From: Snodgrassella alvi_G
Lineage (GTDB): Bacteria > Pseudomonadota > Gammaproteobacteria > Burkholderiales > Neisseriaceae
Length of the DNA stretch: 64,000 bases
Assembly (NCBI GenBank): GCA_946478525.1
Contig: CAMLCH010000007.1
Coordinates: 1-64,000 of the forward strand
Direction: 5' to 3'
Within the stretch, counting starts at the first letter, position 1. Every line of letters starts with the position of its first letter. Under the pieces are notes generated by a model that saw only the letters and a list, made by a program, of their open reading frames with translations, was not told the origin of the DNA and searched no databases. A program made the translations under genes and the position numbers. Positions 27,437 through 36,837 of this stretch are shown piece by piece.

Positions 27437-28531
27437 GATTAGGATATAGCAAATTTCAGAATAGCTAAGCCTGACATAAAACAGGTCAAAATGTAAAGAA
27501 TGAAAAGCTCTGCACAGATAAATAACTGTGTAAAATAAAATAATTTATTTACTGAATTATGCAAATTATGCTTTTGTCTTCAAAAGTCTTGCTCTGCAAC
27601 GGCTCATGGATGTGGCATTTTGACAGAATGTGAATAACAGGTTATAGCAAGAAATAAAATGATTAATTAAACCGGCTCATGGTAAGCAATATTTGCGTTT
27701 TCAACGACAACTACGTTTCGAAAGGTAACCAAATTGCGGGCGGTTTAAAGAACTTAGAGGATGATTATGACCGTATGATTATGTCAACCAGTAGCCATTT
27801 CTGTTTTTTGTTTAACGATAAGATAAAAATTATATTTCAGTTTGAGTTTTATCAATCCTAGTTGCCGCATTTCAGGCGAAGTTAAATTGCCACAAGATAC
27901 GATTAGACCAGAATACGATAAAGTGTAAAGGGCTAACAAGATTGCTGCGTTCCTCATCTATGGATGACTTGATTGCTGATTTTACAACTACCAGTTTGTC
28001 TGCTAAGGAATATAGCTAGACTGAAAAGATTTGCTCATAATGCGGAAGATATTGAAATTAGCTACCGATCCAGTCACTTTAGCTTATCGTATTATTCAAT
28101 CCGATGATGATTTCGCAAATTATGCTTTTAATATTTTTTGGCAGATGATTTTGCCTGATCCACAGGAAACTCAACTGAGTTTCAGGCTTGCTCGATTAAA
28201 TTCATCAATGCTGAAAATTTCAGCTCAGTAACGTTGCTAGCTACTGAATATATTTTCAATTACTACTGTATTTATTTATCAGTATTTCGCAGTGTGCATA
28301 AATCGCTATAACTTAGTCATCATTATGCAATAAGCCATATGGTTTATTGCAGGCACTGCTTTGCTTGTACTGTCTTTTCATCGCTAAAGCATTGAACAAT
28401 AACTAAATATATAAGCAGTAATTATATAAATATGTCTTTTTGGTATTTAGTTAAAGATTTAAATAATGTTAGATTGAATTCAGTTTCAGGCAGTTTAGTA
28501 ATTAAGATAAATAATAAACAGGAATGATGTG
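27437..28531. other. 1.1 kb spacer without supported gene
   Basis: Contains only short frames (around 27679-27861 and 28031-28231 on the plus strand) without ribosome-binding sites or recognisable similarity. A 7-bp inverted repeat GAAACTC-AACT-GAGTTTC lies near 28168-28185 but has no T-run. Possibly decayed coding sequence; not assigned. Confidence 0.4.
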
Positions 28532-29494
28532 ATGTCTATAGGCAAAATTGTAACTTCAGAAGATGCGAAAGAAATTGGGGAAGACGGTAAATTTAATCGT
28601 CAGCATAATCACTTCACTACACCATTTGGTAATGAAGTAGGGATGTTACCGGTTGAAGCTGGGCGCTATCGCTTGTTATGGTCGGCAGTATGTCCATGGG
28701 CACATCGCTCGGTGATTGCGATCAGGTTGCTGGGACTGGAAAATGTTATCAGTATTGGTCAGGCCAGTCCGGTACGCACTATTAATGGTTGGGAATTTTC
28801 ACTTGATGCAGGGGGTGTCGATCCGGTATTGGGAATCCGTTATTTGCCGGAAATCTATGCTAGATCTGATCCTGATTACAGCGGGCGAGCAACTGTACCG
28901 GCCGTGGTGGATGTAAAGCTGGGTAAGGTAGTGAATAATGATTATTTTAATCTTACCTATTATTGGGAGACCGCGTTTAAACCATTTCATAAACCGCAGG
29001 CACCGGATTTATTCCCAATAGATTTACGCAAAGACATTAAGCAATTCAATCAGATTTTGTTTGATGAACTGAATAATGGTGTGTACAAAGCTGGTTTTGC
29101 GCAGTCGCAACAGGCCTATGAAGATGCTTATCAGCTGGTATTTAATCGTTTAGACAAGCTGGAGCACCATTTAAGTCATTCGCGCTATCTGTTTGGCAAT
29201 CAAATTACTGATGCAGATATTCGTTTGTATGTCACCCTGGCTCGCTTTGATGTTGCCTATTATGCGGTGTTTAAAACCAATCGGAATCGTTTAACTGATT
29301 TTCCCAATTTATGGGCATATGCTCGGGAGTTATATCAAATTCCGGCATTTGGCGACAGCACCGATTTTCAAAGTATTAAGAAGGGCTATTGGTTAGGCAG
29401 TCATGGTAACAATCCTTACGATATTCTGCCCTTAGGTCCGGATGTCAGTATCTGGCAGACACCGCACAACCGCGACAAGCAGTTCCCAGCGTAA
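28532..29494 (+). CDS. Xi-class glutathione S-transferase (glutathionyl-hydroquinone reductase type)
   Basis: 320 residues from ATG 28532 (AGGA upstream; the GTG at 28529 is less likely). The Xi-class active site CPWAHR is at residues 54-59 with catalytic Cys54, within an N-terminal thioredoxin fold, followed by an all-helical C-terminal domain (DADIRLYVTLARFD). Family members reduce glutathionyl-hydroquinones in the cytosol. It starts the group that continues into the amino-acid ABC genes 25 bp downstream, which may be sulfur-related. Confidence 0.9.
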   Translation: MSIGKIVTSEDAKEIGEDGKFNRQHNHFTTPFGNEVGMLPVEAGRYRLLWSAVCPWAHRSVIAIRLLGLENVISIGQASPVRTINGWEFSLDAGGVDPVLGIRYLPEIYARSDPDYSGRATVPAVVDVKLGKVVNNDYFNLTYYWETAFKPFHKPQAPDLFPIDLRKDIKQFNQILFDELNNGVYKAGFAQSQQAYEDAYQLVFNRLDKLEHHLSHSRYLFGNQITDADIRLYVTLARFDVAYYAVFKTNRNRLTDFPNLWAYARELYQIPAFGDSTDFQSIKKGYWLGSHGNNPYDILPLGPDVSIWQTPHNRDKQFPA

Positions 29495-29519
29495 TGACCA
29501 TTAGTGCAGGATTGTCAAA

Positions 29520-30260
29520 ATGCCTAATATCATTGATGTGAAGTTAATTTTTACCCAAATCCCTGCTTTGTTGGCGTATTTACCGGTAACGTTATTCATT
29601 ACGGTGCTGGCCATGCTGTTTGGAGTGATTCTGGGGCTGGGGCTGGCACTGATTAAAATCAACCGCATACCGGTATTAGCACAGTTAACAGCTTTGTTTG
29701 TCTCTTTTGTCAGAGGTACGCCATTGCTGGTGCAACTGTATTTGAGTTATTACGGTGTGCCGGTGTTACTTCGGTATGTAAATTATTTCTGTCACACCGA
29801 TTTTAATATTAATTCTGTGCCTTCAATGTTATTTGTTTTGGTGGCTTTTTCGCTTAATGAGGCGGCTTATAACTCCGAAACTTTACGTGCTGCTTTGCAG
29901 TCAGTCAGTAAAGGACAGATAGAAGCGGCACAGTCGCTGGGCATGACTTATATGCAGATTTTACGGCGCATTATTCTGCCAGAAGCTTTTGTAGTAGCTT
30001 TACCTAACTTAGGTAATACCCTGATCAGCTTGCTTAAAGGTACTTCGCTGGCATTTGTCTGTTCGGTAGTTGAAATGACTGCCCGAGGAAAAATACTGGC
30101 TGGCAATAATTATCGTTATTTCGAAGCTTATATTTCTCTGGCATTAATTTATTGGTTGCTTACCGTCATCATTGAACTATGTGTCAAATTCTGGGAAAGG
30201 AAAATAGCTATTCCAACCAGTCCGAATATTCCCAGTTATCGCCGAGGTAAACTTCTATGA
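29520..30260 (+). CDS. Polar amino-acid ABC transporter permease
   Basis: 246 residues, five or so membrane helices, His/Glu/Gln/Arg/Lys-type permease. The EAA loop is plain (EAAQSLGMTYMQILRRIILP), and the family start of the transmembrane domain is present (LPVTLFITVLAMLFGVILG, SFVRGTPLLVQL). It pairs with the ATPase whose start overlaps its end by 4 bp. By style it resembles TcyB-like cystine permeases, but that is a guess. Confidence 0.92.
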   Translation: MPNIIDVKLIFTQIPALLAYLPVTLFITVLAMLFGVILGLGLALIKINRIPVLAQLTALFVSFVRGTPLLVQLYLSYYGVPVLLRYVNYFCHTDFNINSVPSMLFVLVAFSLNEAAYNSETLRAALQSVSKGQIEAAQSLGMTYMQILRRIILPEAFVVALPNLGNTLISLLKGTSLAFVCSVVEMTARGKILAGNNYRYFEAYISLALIYWLLTVIIELCVKFWERKIAIPTSPNIPSYRRGKLL

Positions 30261-31015
30261 TTCATGTTCGTGATCTTAGTCTTGCCTATCATGGTCACCC
30301 GGTGCTCAAGCAATTGAGCTTCTCAGTTAAACAGCATGAGATTGTTGCCATTATCGGTGCTTCCGGTGCAGGTAAATCGACTTTGTTGCGTTGCTTAAAT
30401 TTACTGGAACAACCTCAGCAGGGGCAAATCAGTATTAATGGTATGCAGATCGATGCCGGCCAAATCAAGAAAAAAGAACTGGTGCAGTTTCGCCAACAGT
30501 CAGCCATGGTATTTCAGCAATTTAATCTGTTTCAGCAAAAAACTGCTCTGGAAAATGTTATGGAAGGCTTAATTGTCGTGAAAAAATACACTAAAGCAGC
30601 TGCTGAAACGATTGCTTTAGAGAAATTACGACAGGTCGGGTTGGAGGATCGGCTAGCTCATTATCCTAAACAGCTTTCAGGTGGACAGCAACAACGGGTT
30701 GCCATAGCCAGAGCTTTGGCTATGGATCCGAAAGTATTGTTACTGGATGAACCCACCTCTGCTTTAGATCCAGAGTTAGTAGGCGAAGTGTTGGCAACGA
30801 TCAGACAGGCAGCGCAGGCTGGCAATACCATGATTTTGGTATCACATGAAATGAGTTTTGTGCATGAGATTGCAACACGGGTGCTGTTTCTGGATCAGGG
30901 TCAGATTATTGAAGATGATACGCCGGAACAAGTATTTGCTCAGCCCAGACATCAGCGCACAAAAGCATTTTTAGCTCGTTACCATGGTTTATCAGTAGTA
31001 GATTACCAGATATAA
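30257..31015 (+). CDS. Polar amino-acid ABC transporter ATP-binding protein
   Basis: 252 residues with all ABC motifs: Walker A GASGAGKST (~35-43), Q-loop (MVFQQFNLFQQKT), signature LSGGQQQRVAIARAL, Walker B VLLLDEPTSALD and the switch His (LVSHEMSF). ATGA overlap with the permease gene. Powers uptake at the inner membrane. Confidence 0.95.
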   Translation: MIHVRDLSLAYHGHPVLKQLSFSVKQHEIVAIIGASGAGKSTLLRCLNLLEQPQQGQISINGMQIDAGQIKKKELVQFRQQSAMVFQQFNLFQQKTALENVMEGLIVVKKYTKAAAETIALEKLRQVGLEDRLAHYPKQLSGGQQQRVAIARALAMDPKVLLLDEPTSALDPELVGEVLATIRQAAQAGNTMILVSHEMSFVHEIATRVLFLDQGQIIEDDTPEQVFAQPRHQRTKAFLARYHGLSVVDYQI

Positions 31016-31034
31016 AAATTGGCGGGAGTAAGTG

Positions 31035-31460
31035 ATGGAAATTATCGTCCAGCAAAATTGTCAGCATATCAACTGGCAACAAGTAGCAGAATTATTACAG
31101 TTTTATGGTTTAAGTGATTTAGACGCACCAACCCAGCAACTGGTTTTTAGCAGAAGCTATGCGGTGGTATTTCTTTTGCAAAATAAGCAGGTGGTTGGTG
31201 TAGGACGGGCGTTATCTGATGGTATTTGTCAGGCGGCGATCTACAATGTAGCAGTGGCCGAACACTTGCACGGTCAACAATTTGGTCGTCTGATTATCGA
31301 TAAATTGGTTGAGCAGCTTAGTCACTGCAATATTATTCTCTATACTCACCCGAAAACGGTGAAATTTTACCAGCGACTGGGGTTTAGTCTGATGAAAACA
31401 GGGTTGGTGCATTATGGCGATGATCACCTTGAGGCCATGAGAGAAATGGGATTTGTGTAG
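31035..31460 (+). CDS. GNAT-family N-acetyltransferase
   Basis: 141 residues from ATG 31035 (GGGAGT upstream). The acetyl-CoA motif A region is AVAEHLHGQQFGRLIIDKLV, and the KFYQRLGFSLMKTGL segment is the usual GNAT tail. Located inside the amino-acid ABC operon between the ATPase and the binding protein, so it may act on the imported amino acid or a toxic analogue; substrate unknown. Confidence 0.85.
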   Translation: MEIIVQQNCQHINWQQVAELLQFYGLSDLDAPTQQLVFSRSYAVVFLLQNKQVVGVGRALSDGICQAAIYNVAVAEHLHGQQFGRLIIDKLVEQLSHCNIILYTHPKTVKFYQRLGFSLMKTGLVHYGDDHLEAMREMGFV

Positions 31461-31509
31461 TAATTCAGACAAGCAATTAGGTTGTATTTAAAATAGTAAG
31501 GAGAAAGAA

Positions 31510-32331
31510 ATGGACATAAAACGGTTTTATACACTTTTGCTGGCTGGTATTCTGCTAGTGACCGGGTGTGATAAATCACAGCCACAAGAAGATAATGGCG
31601 GGAAAAAACATATTGTCATAGCCACATCCGGCTCACCCAGTCCATTCGTCACAGTCAATAAAAATGGAGAATTAAGCGGTTATGATATTGATGTAGCTAA
31701 AGCCATTTTTGCCGAGTTACCTCAGTACAGTATCAGCTTTGAAATTACTGAATTTCCCTCGGTATTAGCCGGTCTAGACTCAGATCGCTATCAGGTCGGT
31801 GCCAATAATTTTGCCATGAATGAGCAACGTAAAGAAAAATATTTTTATACCGATCCGATATTTCTTAATCAATATGTCATCGCCGTCAGAGCGGATGATC
31901 AAACTATAAAAGGTTTTCAGGATTTAAAGGGTAAATCCACCGAAACACCACCTGGACTGAACTATACCACTGCATTAGAAAATTTTAATCAGGCTAATCA
32001 GGACAATCCAGTAAAAATTCAGTACAGCGAAGCTGATCTGTTACCGGTATTACAAAATGTGGCTAATGGTAAATACGATTTTCAGCTGATTGATCGAGCT
32101 ATGCTTGAATTGTTTATCAAGCAATATAACCTAAAACTGAAAGTAATTGAACTGAGCAAGGAAGATAATGTCCGTATTGGTTCGCCCTATAGTTATTTAT
32201 TGGTTAGTAAAGGCAATCAGGGGGCAGAACTGACACAAAACATTAATCAGGGGATAAAGAAAATTATCCAAAATGGTAAGCTTGCTAAAATCAGTCAGCA
32301 ATATTTTGGTGCTGATTATTCGCCCAAGTAA
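31510..32331 (+). CDS. Amino-acid ABC transporter substrate-binding lipoprotein
   Basis: 273 residues with a lipoprotein signal (FYTLLLAGILLVTGC, lipidated Cys20) and a family 3 solute-binding fold (PSPFVTVNKNGELSGYDIDV, then FPSVLAGLDSDRYQVGANNF). It captures the ligand at the outer face of the inner membrane for the permease/ATPase pair. AAGGAG ribosome-binding site. With 29520-31015 it completes one transporter. Confidence 0.92.
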   Translation: MDIKRFYTLLLAGILLVTGCDKSQPQEDNGGKKHIVIATSGSPSPFVTVNKNGELSGYDIDVAKAIFAELPQYSISFEITEFPSVLAGLDSDRYQVGANNFAMNEQRKEKYFYTDPIFLNQYVIAVRADDQTIKGFQDLKGKSTETPPGLNYTTALENFNQANQDNPVKIQYSEADLLPVLQNVANGKYDFQLIDRAMLELFIKQYNLKLKVIELSKEDNVRIGSPYSYLLVSKGNQGAELTQNINQGIKKIIQNGKLAKISQQYFGADYSPK

Positions 32332-32585
32332 TCCAGAATAATGGTTGTTCATTTGTAATTTATTCAGCTTATTGTAGTCAGTATTGAAGCAAGGTTAAAT
32401 ATACTTTTCAATACTGACTTAAATTTAGCAGATTATATTTATAAATTTGGGTCTTTTTGAACAACAAACGGTCGCAATGACTGTTTTATTATCAGTATGA
32501 AATTTAATGGATTTAAAAGTACTCAGTTCAGCCCAAAATATCATGTATTGCTGATAATGAGCTAAGATGGATCATACCTGATGAT
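32332..32585. other. Spacer after ABC operon
   Basis: About 250 bp, AT-rich. No clear intrinsic terminator and no gene recognised; the convergent small gene ends at 32586. Confidence 0.4.
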
Positions 32586-32777
32586 TTAAATGTCCTCTGC
32601 CAGTAAAGGCAAATACTCTTCCCATTTATATTCCCTGATTGGCATTGGTCTAGTATTAGCAAAATATAGAACCAATGCCGGTTTGATGCCGTTCCAGTTA
32701 TCGACAAATTCATACCTAATCAAGAACCCATCTTTGATAAGTTGCTTAGCTTTTGCATGATAATTAAAGTAGCTCAT
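32586..32777 (-). CDS. Small protein of the thermostable hemolysin delta-VPH-like family
   Basis: 63 residues. The pattern SYFNYHAKAKQLIKDGFLIR, then KPALVLYFANTRPMPIREYK and WEEYLPLL, matches short proteins often annotated thermostable hemolysin delta-VPH. The haemolysin name is historic, and the true role of these soluble proteins is unknown. No signal peptide. Ribosome-binding site is weak. Recognised by memory of the family pattern, not by a search. Confidence 0.65.
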   Translation of the reverse strand: MSYFNYHAKAKQLIKDGFLIRYEFVDNWNGIKPALVLYFANTRPMPIREYKWEEYLPLLAEDI

Positions 32778-32944
32778 ATTGTGCTATTAAATACCATAAA
32801 AAATCATCAGAGAAAAATAAAATCATTCAGCAATAGATTTTCCTCAGGCTGCCATTAGTCTGAAAACTACTGAGTATATATGCAGTATATAGCGGGTTAT
32901 CTTATTAACCAAATCGTTGAATCTGATTGCATAATGAATAAACA

Positions 32945-33030
32945 GTTATGGTAAATTTCCAGATTCCGCACCATAAATTTATCACTTTGACTATCAATCA
33001 GCATTATTTCCAAATTAAAATGGTCATTAT
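32945..33030 (-). pseudogene. Decayed third copy of the tandem secreted-protein family
   Basis: The minus strand reads DHFNLEIMLIDSQSDKFMVR, homologous to FNLDVMLVDSQSGEVIAR in the two intact genes that follow. The DNA also aligns (for example TCACTTTGACTATCAATCAGCATT). No start or intact frame remains. It lies directly downstream of the 33094-33936 gene, so it looks like the remains of a three-member tandem array. Confidence 0.65.
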
Positions 33031-33093
33031 TTTCTTATTGTCCTGAATCGTAGCCAGAGCCGCCATGAGTTAAGCGGGATCGACGGATCATGC

Positions 33094-33936
33094 TTAATCC
33101 ATGTATGTTCTCGTGTTGATAAAATGTTTGTTGTAATATCGGTATTGTATGTCGTTTCTTTTGGGAATCACATATTTTTTTCCGTCGTAGCGTAAAATAA
33201 ATACATGCTTAGGTATACGCTTAAAATGTCTTTTCAGAGTGGTGTCAGAAAATAATTCTGCAGGGCCAATAGACCCTCTTTGTTCAGAAACAATAATATC
33301 CGCAAAACCATTAGTATGATGCTGGCTTAAGGATAGAGTGGTCATAAGGTGATCAAATTTAGGTGGCGAGTGCAGGTGTATTTGATCCTCATCTTCATTA
33401 AAAATAATATGTTTAACTTCAAGGTTGTTAAGAGCCCGCGTTAAATTTTTATTCTGAAAACTATATAAGTTGATATATTCGGCCATATACGGCGTGAGAC
33501 CGTTAAAAATATGATTATAGAAAATACGAATGCCAAAAACGCTTACTTGTGGGTTCAGTTTATAGGACGTAGTATCAATACCAAACTCGACACGCCTGTC
33601 TATACTCAATTTGATTAACTCATTTTCTCTTTGTATGACATTTTTTTCCTTGTCACGCGCAATAACTTCACCACTTTGGCTATCGACCAGCATAACATCT
33701 AAATTAAAATTGGCATCAAGGATATCATCGTCCTTGGTAAGGAAAGCCACAATGGTTTTAGATGGATCAGCCGGCAAGACTTGACAATCGCTTCCTATTA
33801 CTCTACGGAAATTTAATTCTAAATCATCCGGGTAGAATTTATCTCTTAAAGTAGACTCCAAGTCTCCACAGTTAGCGTAACTGAGAAATGGTATCCATAA
33901 TAAAAAAAATGTATATAAATATTTTAATATTTTCAT
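33094..33936 (-). CDS. Secreted protein of unknown function, tandem paralogue 1
   Basis: 280 residues. Signal peptide KYLYTFFLLWIPFLSYA, cleaved about residue 21; the mature protein is soluble and periplasmic or exported. About half of its residues match its neighbour. Shared blocks are ADPSKTIVAF, FNLDVMLVDSQSGEVIAR, KNVIQRENELI, FGIRIFY, SLSQHHTNGFADIIVSE and YDGKKYVIPKR. No known domain recognised; the regular strands suggest a beta-rich fold. Confidence 0.7.
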   Translation of the reverse strand: MKILKYLYTFFLLWIPFLSYANCGDLESTLRDKFYPDDLELNFRRVIGSDCQVLPADPSKTIVAFLTKDDDILDANFNLDVMLVDSQSGEVIARDKEKNVIQRENELIKLSIDRRVEFGIDTTSYKLNPQVSVFGIRIFYNHIFNGLTPYMAEYINLYSFQNKNLTRALNNLEVKHIIFNEDEDQIHLHSPPKFDHLMTTLSLSQHHTNGFADIIVSEQRGSIGPAELFSDTTLKRHFKRIPKHVFILRYDGKKYVIPKRNDIQYRYYNKHFINTRTYMD

Positions 33937-34078
33937 TTATGCAAATCAGCTCATTTTTTAAACAAAATTTAATATACAATAACAATTGCAAAGAGGTAAA
34001 AACTGGAATTGGTGCTACGGCGTAAATTATTAAAAGCATTTACCTGTATGGAAATGATCAAAATATGAATAAAACATA

Positions 34079-34882
34079 TCAATATAATGTTTTTTCTCTT
34101 CTTTCAAATTTGTATTGTATGTCGTGTCTTTTTGGAATTACATATTTTTTTCCATCGTAGTGTAAAATAAATACATACTTAGGCGCACGCTTAGGTAGAC
34201 ACTCAGAATGACTATTTTCATAAGCATTAAATTCTCTTTTTTCAGAAACAATAATATCTGCAAAACCATTAGTATGATTCTGACTTAGGGATAGAGTGGC
34301 AATAAGCTTATCAATTCCATCTATCCAGTTCAGATGTATTGGATCCTTTTCTTCATTAAAAATAGAATGTTCAACCTCAAGATTGTTAATAACTCGCGTT
34401 AGATTGTTATTCTGAAAAGTATATAAGTTGAAATATTGGGCAGAATACTGAGTCATGCCGGATAAAATATAATCATAGTAGATACGAATGCCAAAAGCGC
34501 TTACTTGTTGGTTCAGTTTATAGGGCTCAGTATCAATATCTAACTGGACTAACATATCAGCACTTAAATTGATTAACTCATTCTCTCTTTGTATGGCATT
34601 TTTTTCCTTTTTACGCGCAATGACTTCGCCACTTTGGCTATTGACTAGCATTACATCTAAATTAAAACTGGCATCTTTTATACCATTATCTTCAATAAAA
34701 ACCACAATGGTTTTAGATGGATCAGCAGACCAGACTTTACATCTGGTGATGTTTAATCCTGAATCCTGATAATGCGGGTAGAATTTTTGTTGTAAAGTGG
34801 AAACCAAGTTTTTACAGTTAGCGTAGCTAAATAGAGGTATACATAATAAAATAAGTGCATATAAATATTTGATTGTTTTCAT
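34079..34882 (-). CDS. Secreted protein of unknown function, tandem paralogue 2
   Basis: 267 residues from ATG 34882, which begins a clean signal peptide (KTIKYLYALILLCIPLFSYA); the 22-residue longer ORF lacks one. It shares the blocks listed for paralogue 1, including FNLDVMLVNSQSGEVIARKK, SLSQNHTNGFADIIVSEKR and the YDGKKYVIPKRHDIQYKF end. It arose by tandem duplication and has diverged, mostly in the C-terminal third. Role unknown. Confidence 0.7.
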   Translation of the reverse strand: MKTIKYLYALILLCIPLFSYANCKNLVSTLQQKFYPHYQDSGLNITRCKVWSADPSKTIVVFIEDNGIKDASFNLDVMLVNSQSGEVIARKKEKNAIQRENELINLSADMLVQLDIDTEPYKLNQQVSAFGIRIYYDYILSGMTQYSAQYFNLYTFQNNNLTRVINNLEVEHSIFNEEKDPIHLNWIDGIDKLIATLSLSQNHTNGFADIIVSEKREFNAYENSHSECLPKRAPKYVFILHYDGKKYVIPKRHDIQYKFERREKTLY

Positions 34883-35141
34883 TGCACAAGCTGGAAATTT
34901 ATTAACAATAATTAAGTTTACACTTGTTTTTGCAAAGATGTAAAACATTGGAATTCGTGCTGCTACTACATTAAATAGACAGTTAAATTATCTGTTTACT
35001 GTTTGAATAACTAGGTCGTATAAATATTTTTTTCAGAGTGATTACTTTAGTTCAATGGGGTAAATTCATTGTTATTTAGTTGATAGTAATACATTTAAAT
35101 AAATAATTAACTTATATTTTTTACAAAAAAGTGGTATAAAA

Positions 35142-36248
35142 ATGAATATTAATTTAGTTTTGCTGCGAATGTTTTGTTTGTTAAGTGTGACCACAACAGG
35201 GATGGCTGCACAAGCCACAGAACATCAGAGTGATACGAGTATGTCCGGGAGTAAAAATAAGGCTGCTGCAAGTTCTGCTCAGGTAACAAAAAAGAGAATA
35301 TCAGTTAGTAATACAATATCAACCTGCAAACAAAACTATTTTGGTACTTATATACTATTAACTGAGAAACCATGCGCTGGTGATTTTCATCAATTAATGA
35401 AAATGGCGGAGAAAAACAATAATTTTGGGAAAATTAAACCACAGCAGGTGTTAAATTATTTACAAACGGCCGGTTTTATTGACGCTCAGACTGGTCAGAT
35501 TAAGCTGGAGCAGTATGGATTACCAGTAGTTAAATTATATTTTGTTTGGGAACATGATCAGCCATTATGGATGATATTTCGACTAGACAAGACTGAAGAA
35601 GCTAATACGAATACTCCTGCTGACTTCAATGATCCGCCTTTCTATCCGTTATTTACGGTAATGGATGGAAACAGCGGAGATGTACACACGATTGACTCGG
35701 TTAAGAATGCACATCTTGATCCACAAACTTATTTTGCTAAACTATTAAGAAAGCAGTTTTTATGGCAAAACATCAGCGTGGAGGAAAAAAAGATTATTCT
35801 GCGCATTCTTACCGAGATGAGAAATGCTGTAGTGGAAGAACTGGCCAGTGCCGCTATTGAATCAGAGGATGAAGCATTAATTAATGCTGGTCTTGATGTT
35901 TTGCGCTTTGGTGACGTACCACAATTGGAATCTGTCAATAAAATTATGACTGCAAACAGCAATCCTAAACTGCGCATTCGCAGTGCTCAGGTGATGCAGC
36001 AAATCGGACACAATAATCCTCTAGCTCAGTCTATTGTCTTTTTTTATATTAATGAGGCGTTAAGACAAGAAAAAGATTCCAAAGTCATCGAGGCCATGAT
36101 CGTGACTATACAGAATTTATATCATAGACAATATGGTTTAAGAGCAGATCAAAATGGTCATATATCCGGTGATGTGGTAGCAGCCAAGCAAAAATGTTTG
36201 CAGGATCTTGATGAATTTATTCATTCAAAAAATAAGAAAAACCAATGA
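35142..36248 (+). CDS. Secreted protein with HEAT-like C-terminal helices, function unknown
   Basis: 368 residues. Signal peptide (LLRMFCLLSVTTTGMAAQA), a Ser/Ala/Lys linker (about 27-52), a mixed alpha/beta middle domain, and a C-terminal all-helical stretch (NAVVEELASAAIESEDEALI, then GLDVLRFGDVPQLESVN, then LRIRSAQVMQQIGHNNPLAQ) in HEAT-repeat style. Likely periplasmic. Divergent from the tandem pair, with about 260 bp between starts. Confidence 0.65.
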   Translation: MNINLVLLRMFCLLSVTTTGMAAQATEHQSDTSMSGSKNKAAASSAQVTKKRISVSNTISTCKQNYFGTYILLTEKPCAGDFHQLMKMAEKNNNFGKIKPQQVLNYLQTAGFIDAQTGQIKLEQYGLPVVKLYFVWEHDQPLWMIFRLDKTEEANTNTPADFNDPPFYPLFTVMDGNSGDVHTIDSVKNAHLDPQTYFAKLLRKQFLWQNISVEEKKIILRILTEMRNAVVEELASAAIESEDEALINAGLDVLRFGDVPQLESVNKIMTANSNPKLRIRSAQVMQQIGHNNPLAQSIVFFYINEALRQEKDSKVIEAMIVTIQNLYHRQYGLRADQNGHISGDVVAAKQKCLQDLDEFIHSKNKKNQ

Positions 36249-36334
36249 TAAATTATGGTTACTGGCAAACCAGTGCTGATTTTAATCAGATAAACAATAT
36301 ATTTTCCAGCAAACATTGTACGCATTGATTAGGG

Positions 36335-36699
36335 GGTACATCAGACAACCGATAAGCCGGGTTCTGTCTTGGACAGTCATTCATCTGGGCGCTACATTAC
36401 TGTAGCGCTCAAGCGACCTACCCGAATACTCAGCGAGCAGCGTCATCGTATTCTGTTTGGTCTTGCTCCAAATGGGGTTTGGCCTGCTACACGTTGTTAC
36501 CAACGGCACGGTGCGCTCTTACCGCACCATTTCACCCTTACCTGTGCTGTATTGACAGCCATCGGCGGTCATGCTTTCTGCGCCACTTTCCGTCGCCTCA
36601 CGACGCCCGGCTGTTAGCCGGCATTCTGCTCTGCGGAGCCCGGACTTTCCTCCATGCACATAGAAATGCACAGCGACTGTCTGGTTTACTGATGTACCG
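36335..36699 (-). ncRNA. rnpB: RNase P RNA, bacterial type A
   Basis: Minus-strand transcript with the P1 helix formed by GGTACATCA at the 5' end (36690-36698) and TGATGTACC at the 3' end (36335-36343). The conserved core includes GAGGAAAGTCCGGGCTCC, ACAGGTAAGGGTGAAA, CAAACAGAATACGATGACG and the terminal GACAGAACCCGGCTTAT. About 365 nt, standard for type A. It is the ribozyme that cuts 5' leaders from tRNA precursors. The plus-strand ORFs that cross it are spurious. Confidence 0.95.
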
Positions 36700-36837
36700 G
36701 TCTATATTTTATCACATTTCACCACATCAACAGTTTTACATCACGGAAGTTGTATAATGATTTCTTTTATCATATTCTTGTGTCGGGCATATTTTAATGT
36801 CTGTACCCATGCTTGACCAACCAGAAAGTTCAGACGT

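Noticed and set aside
28031..28231. 66-codon plus-strand frame before the GST gene
   Set aside because: No start signals or family pattern; may be old coding debris.
36369..36757. Plus-strand frames across the RNase P RNA
   Set aside because: They are antisense to a clear rnpB.
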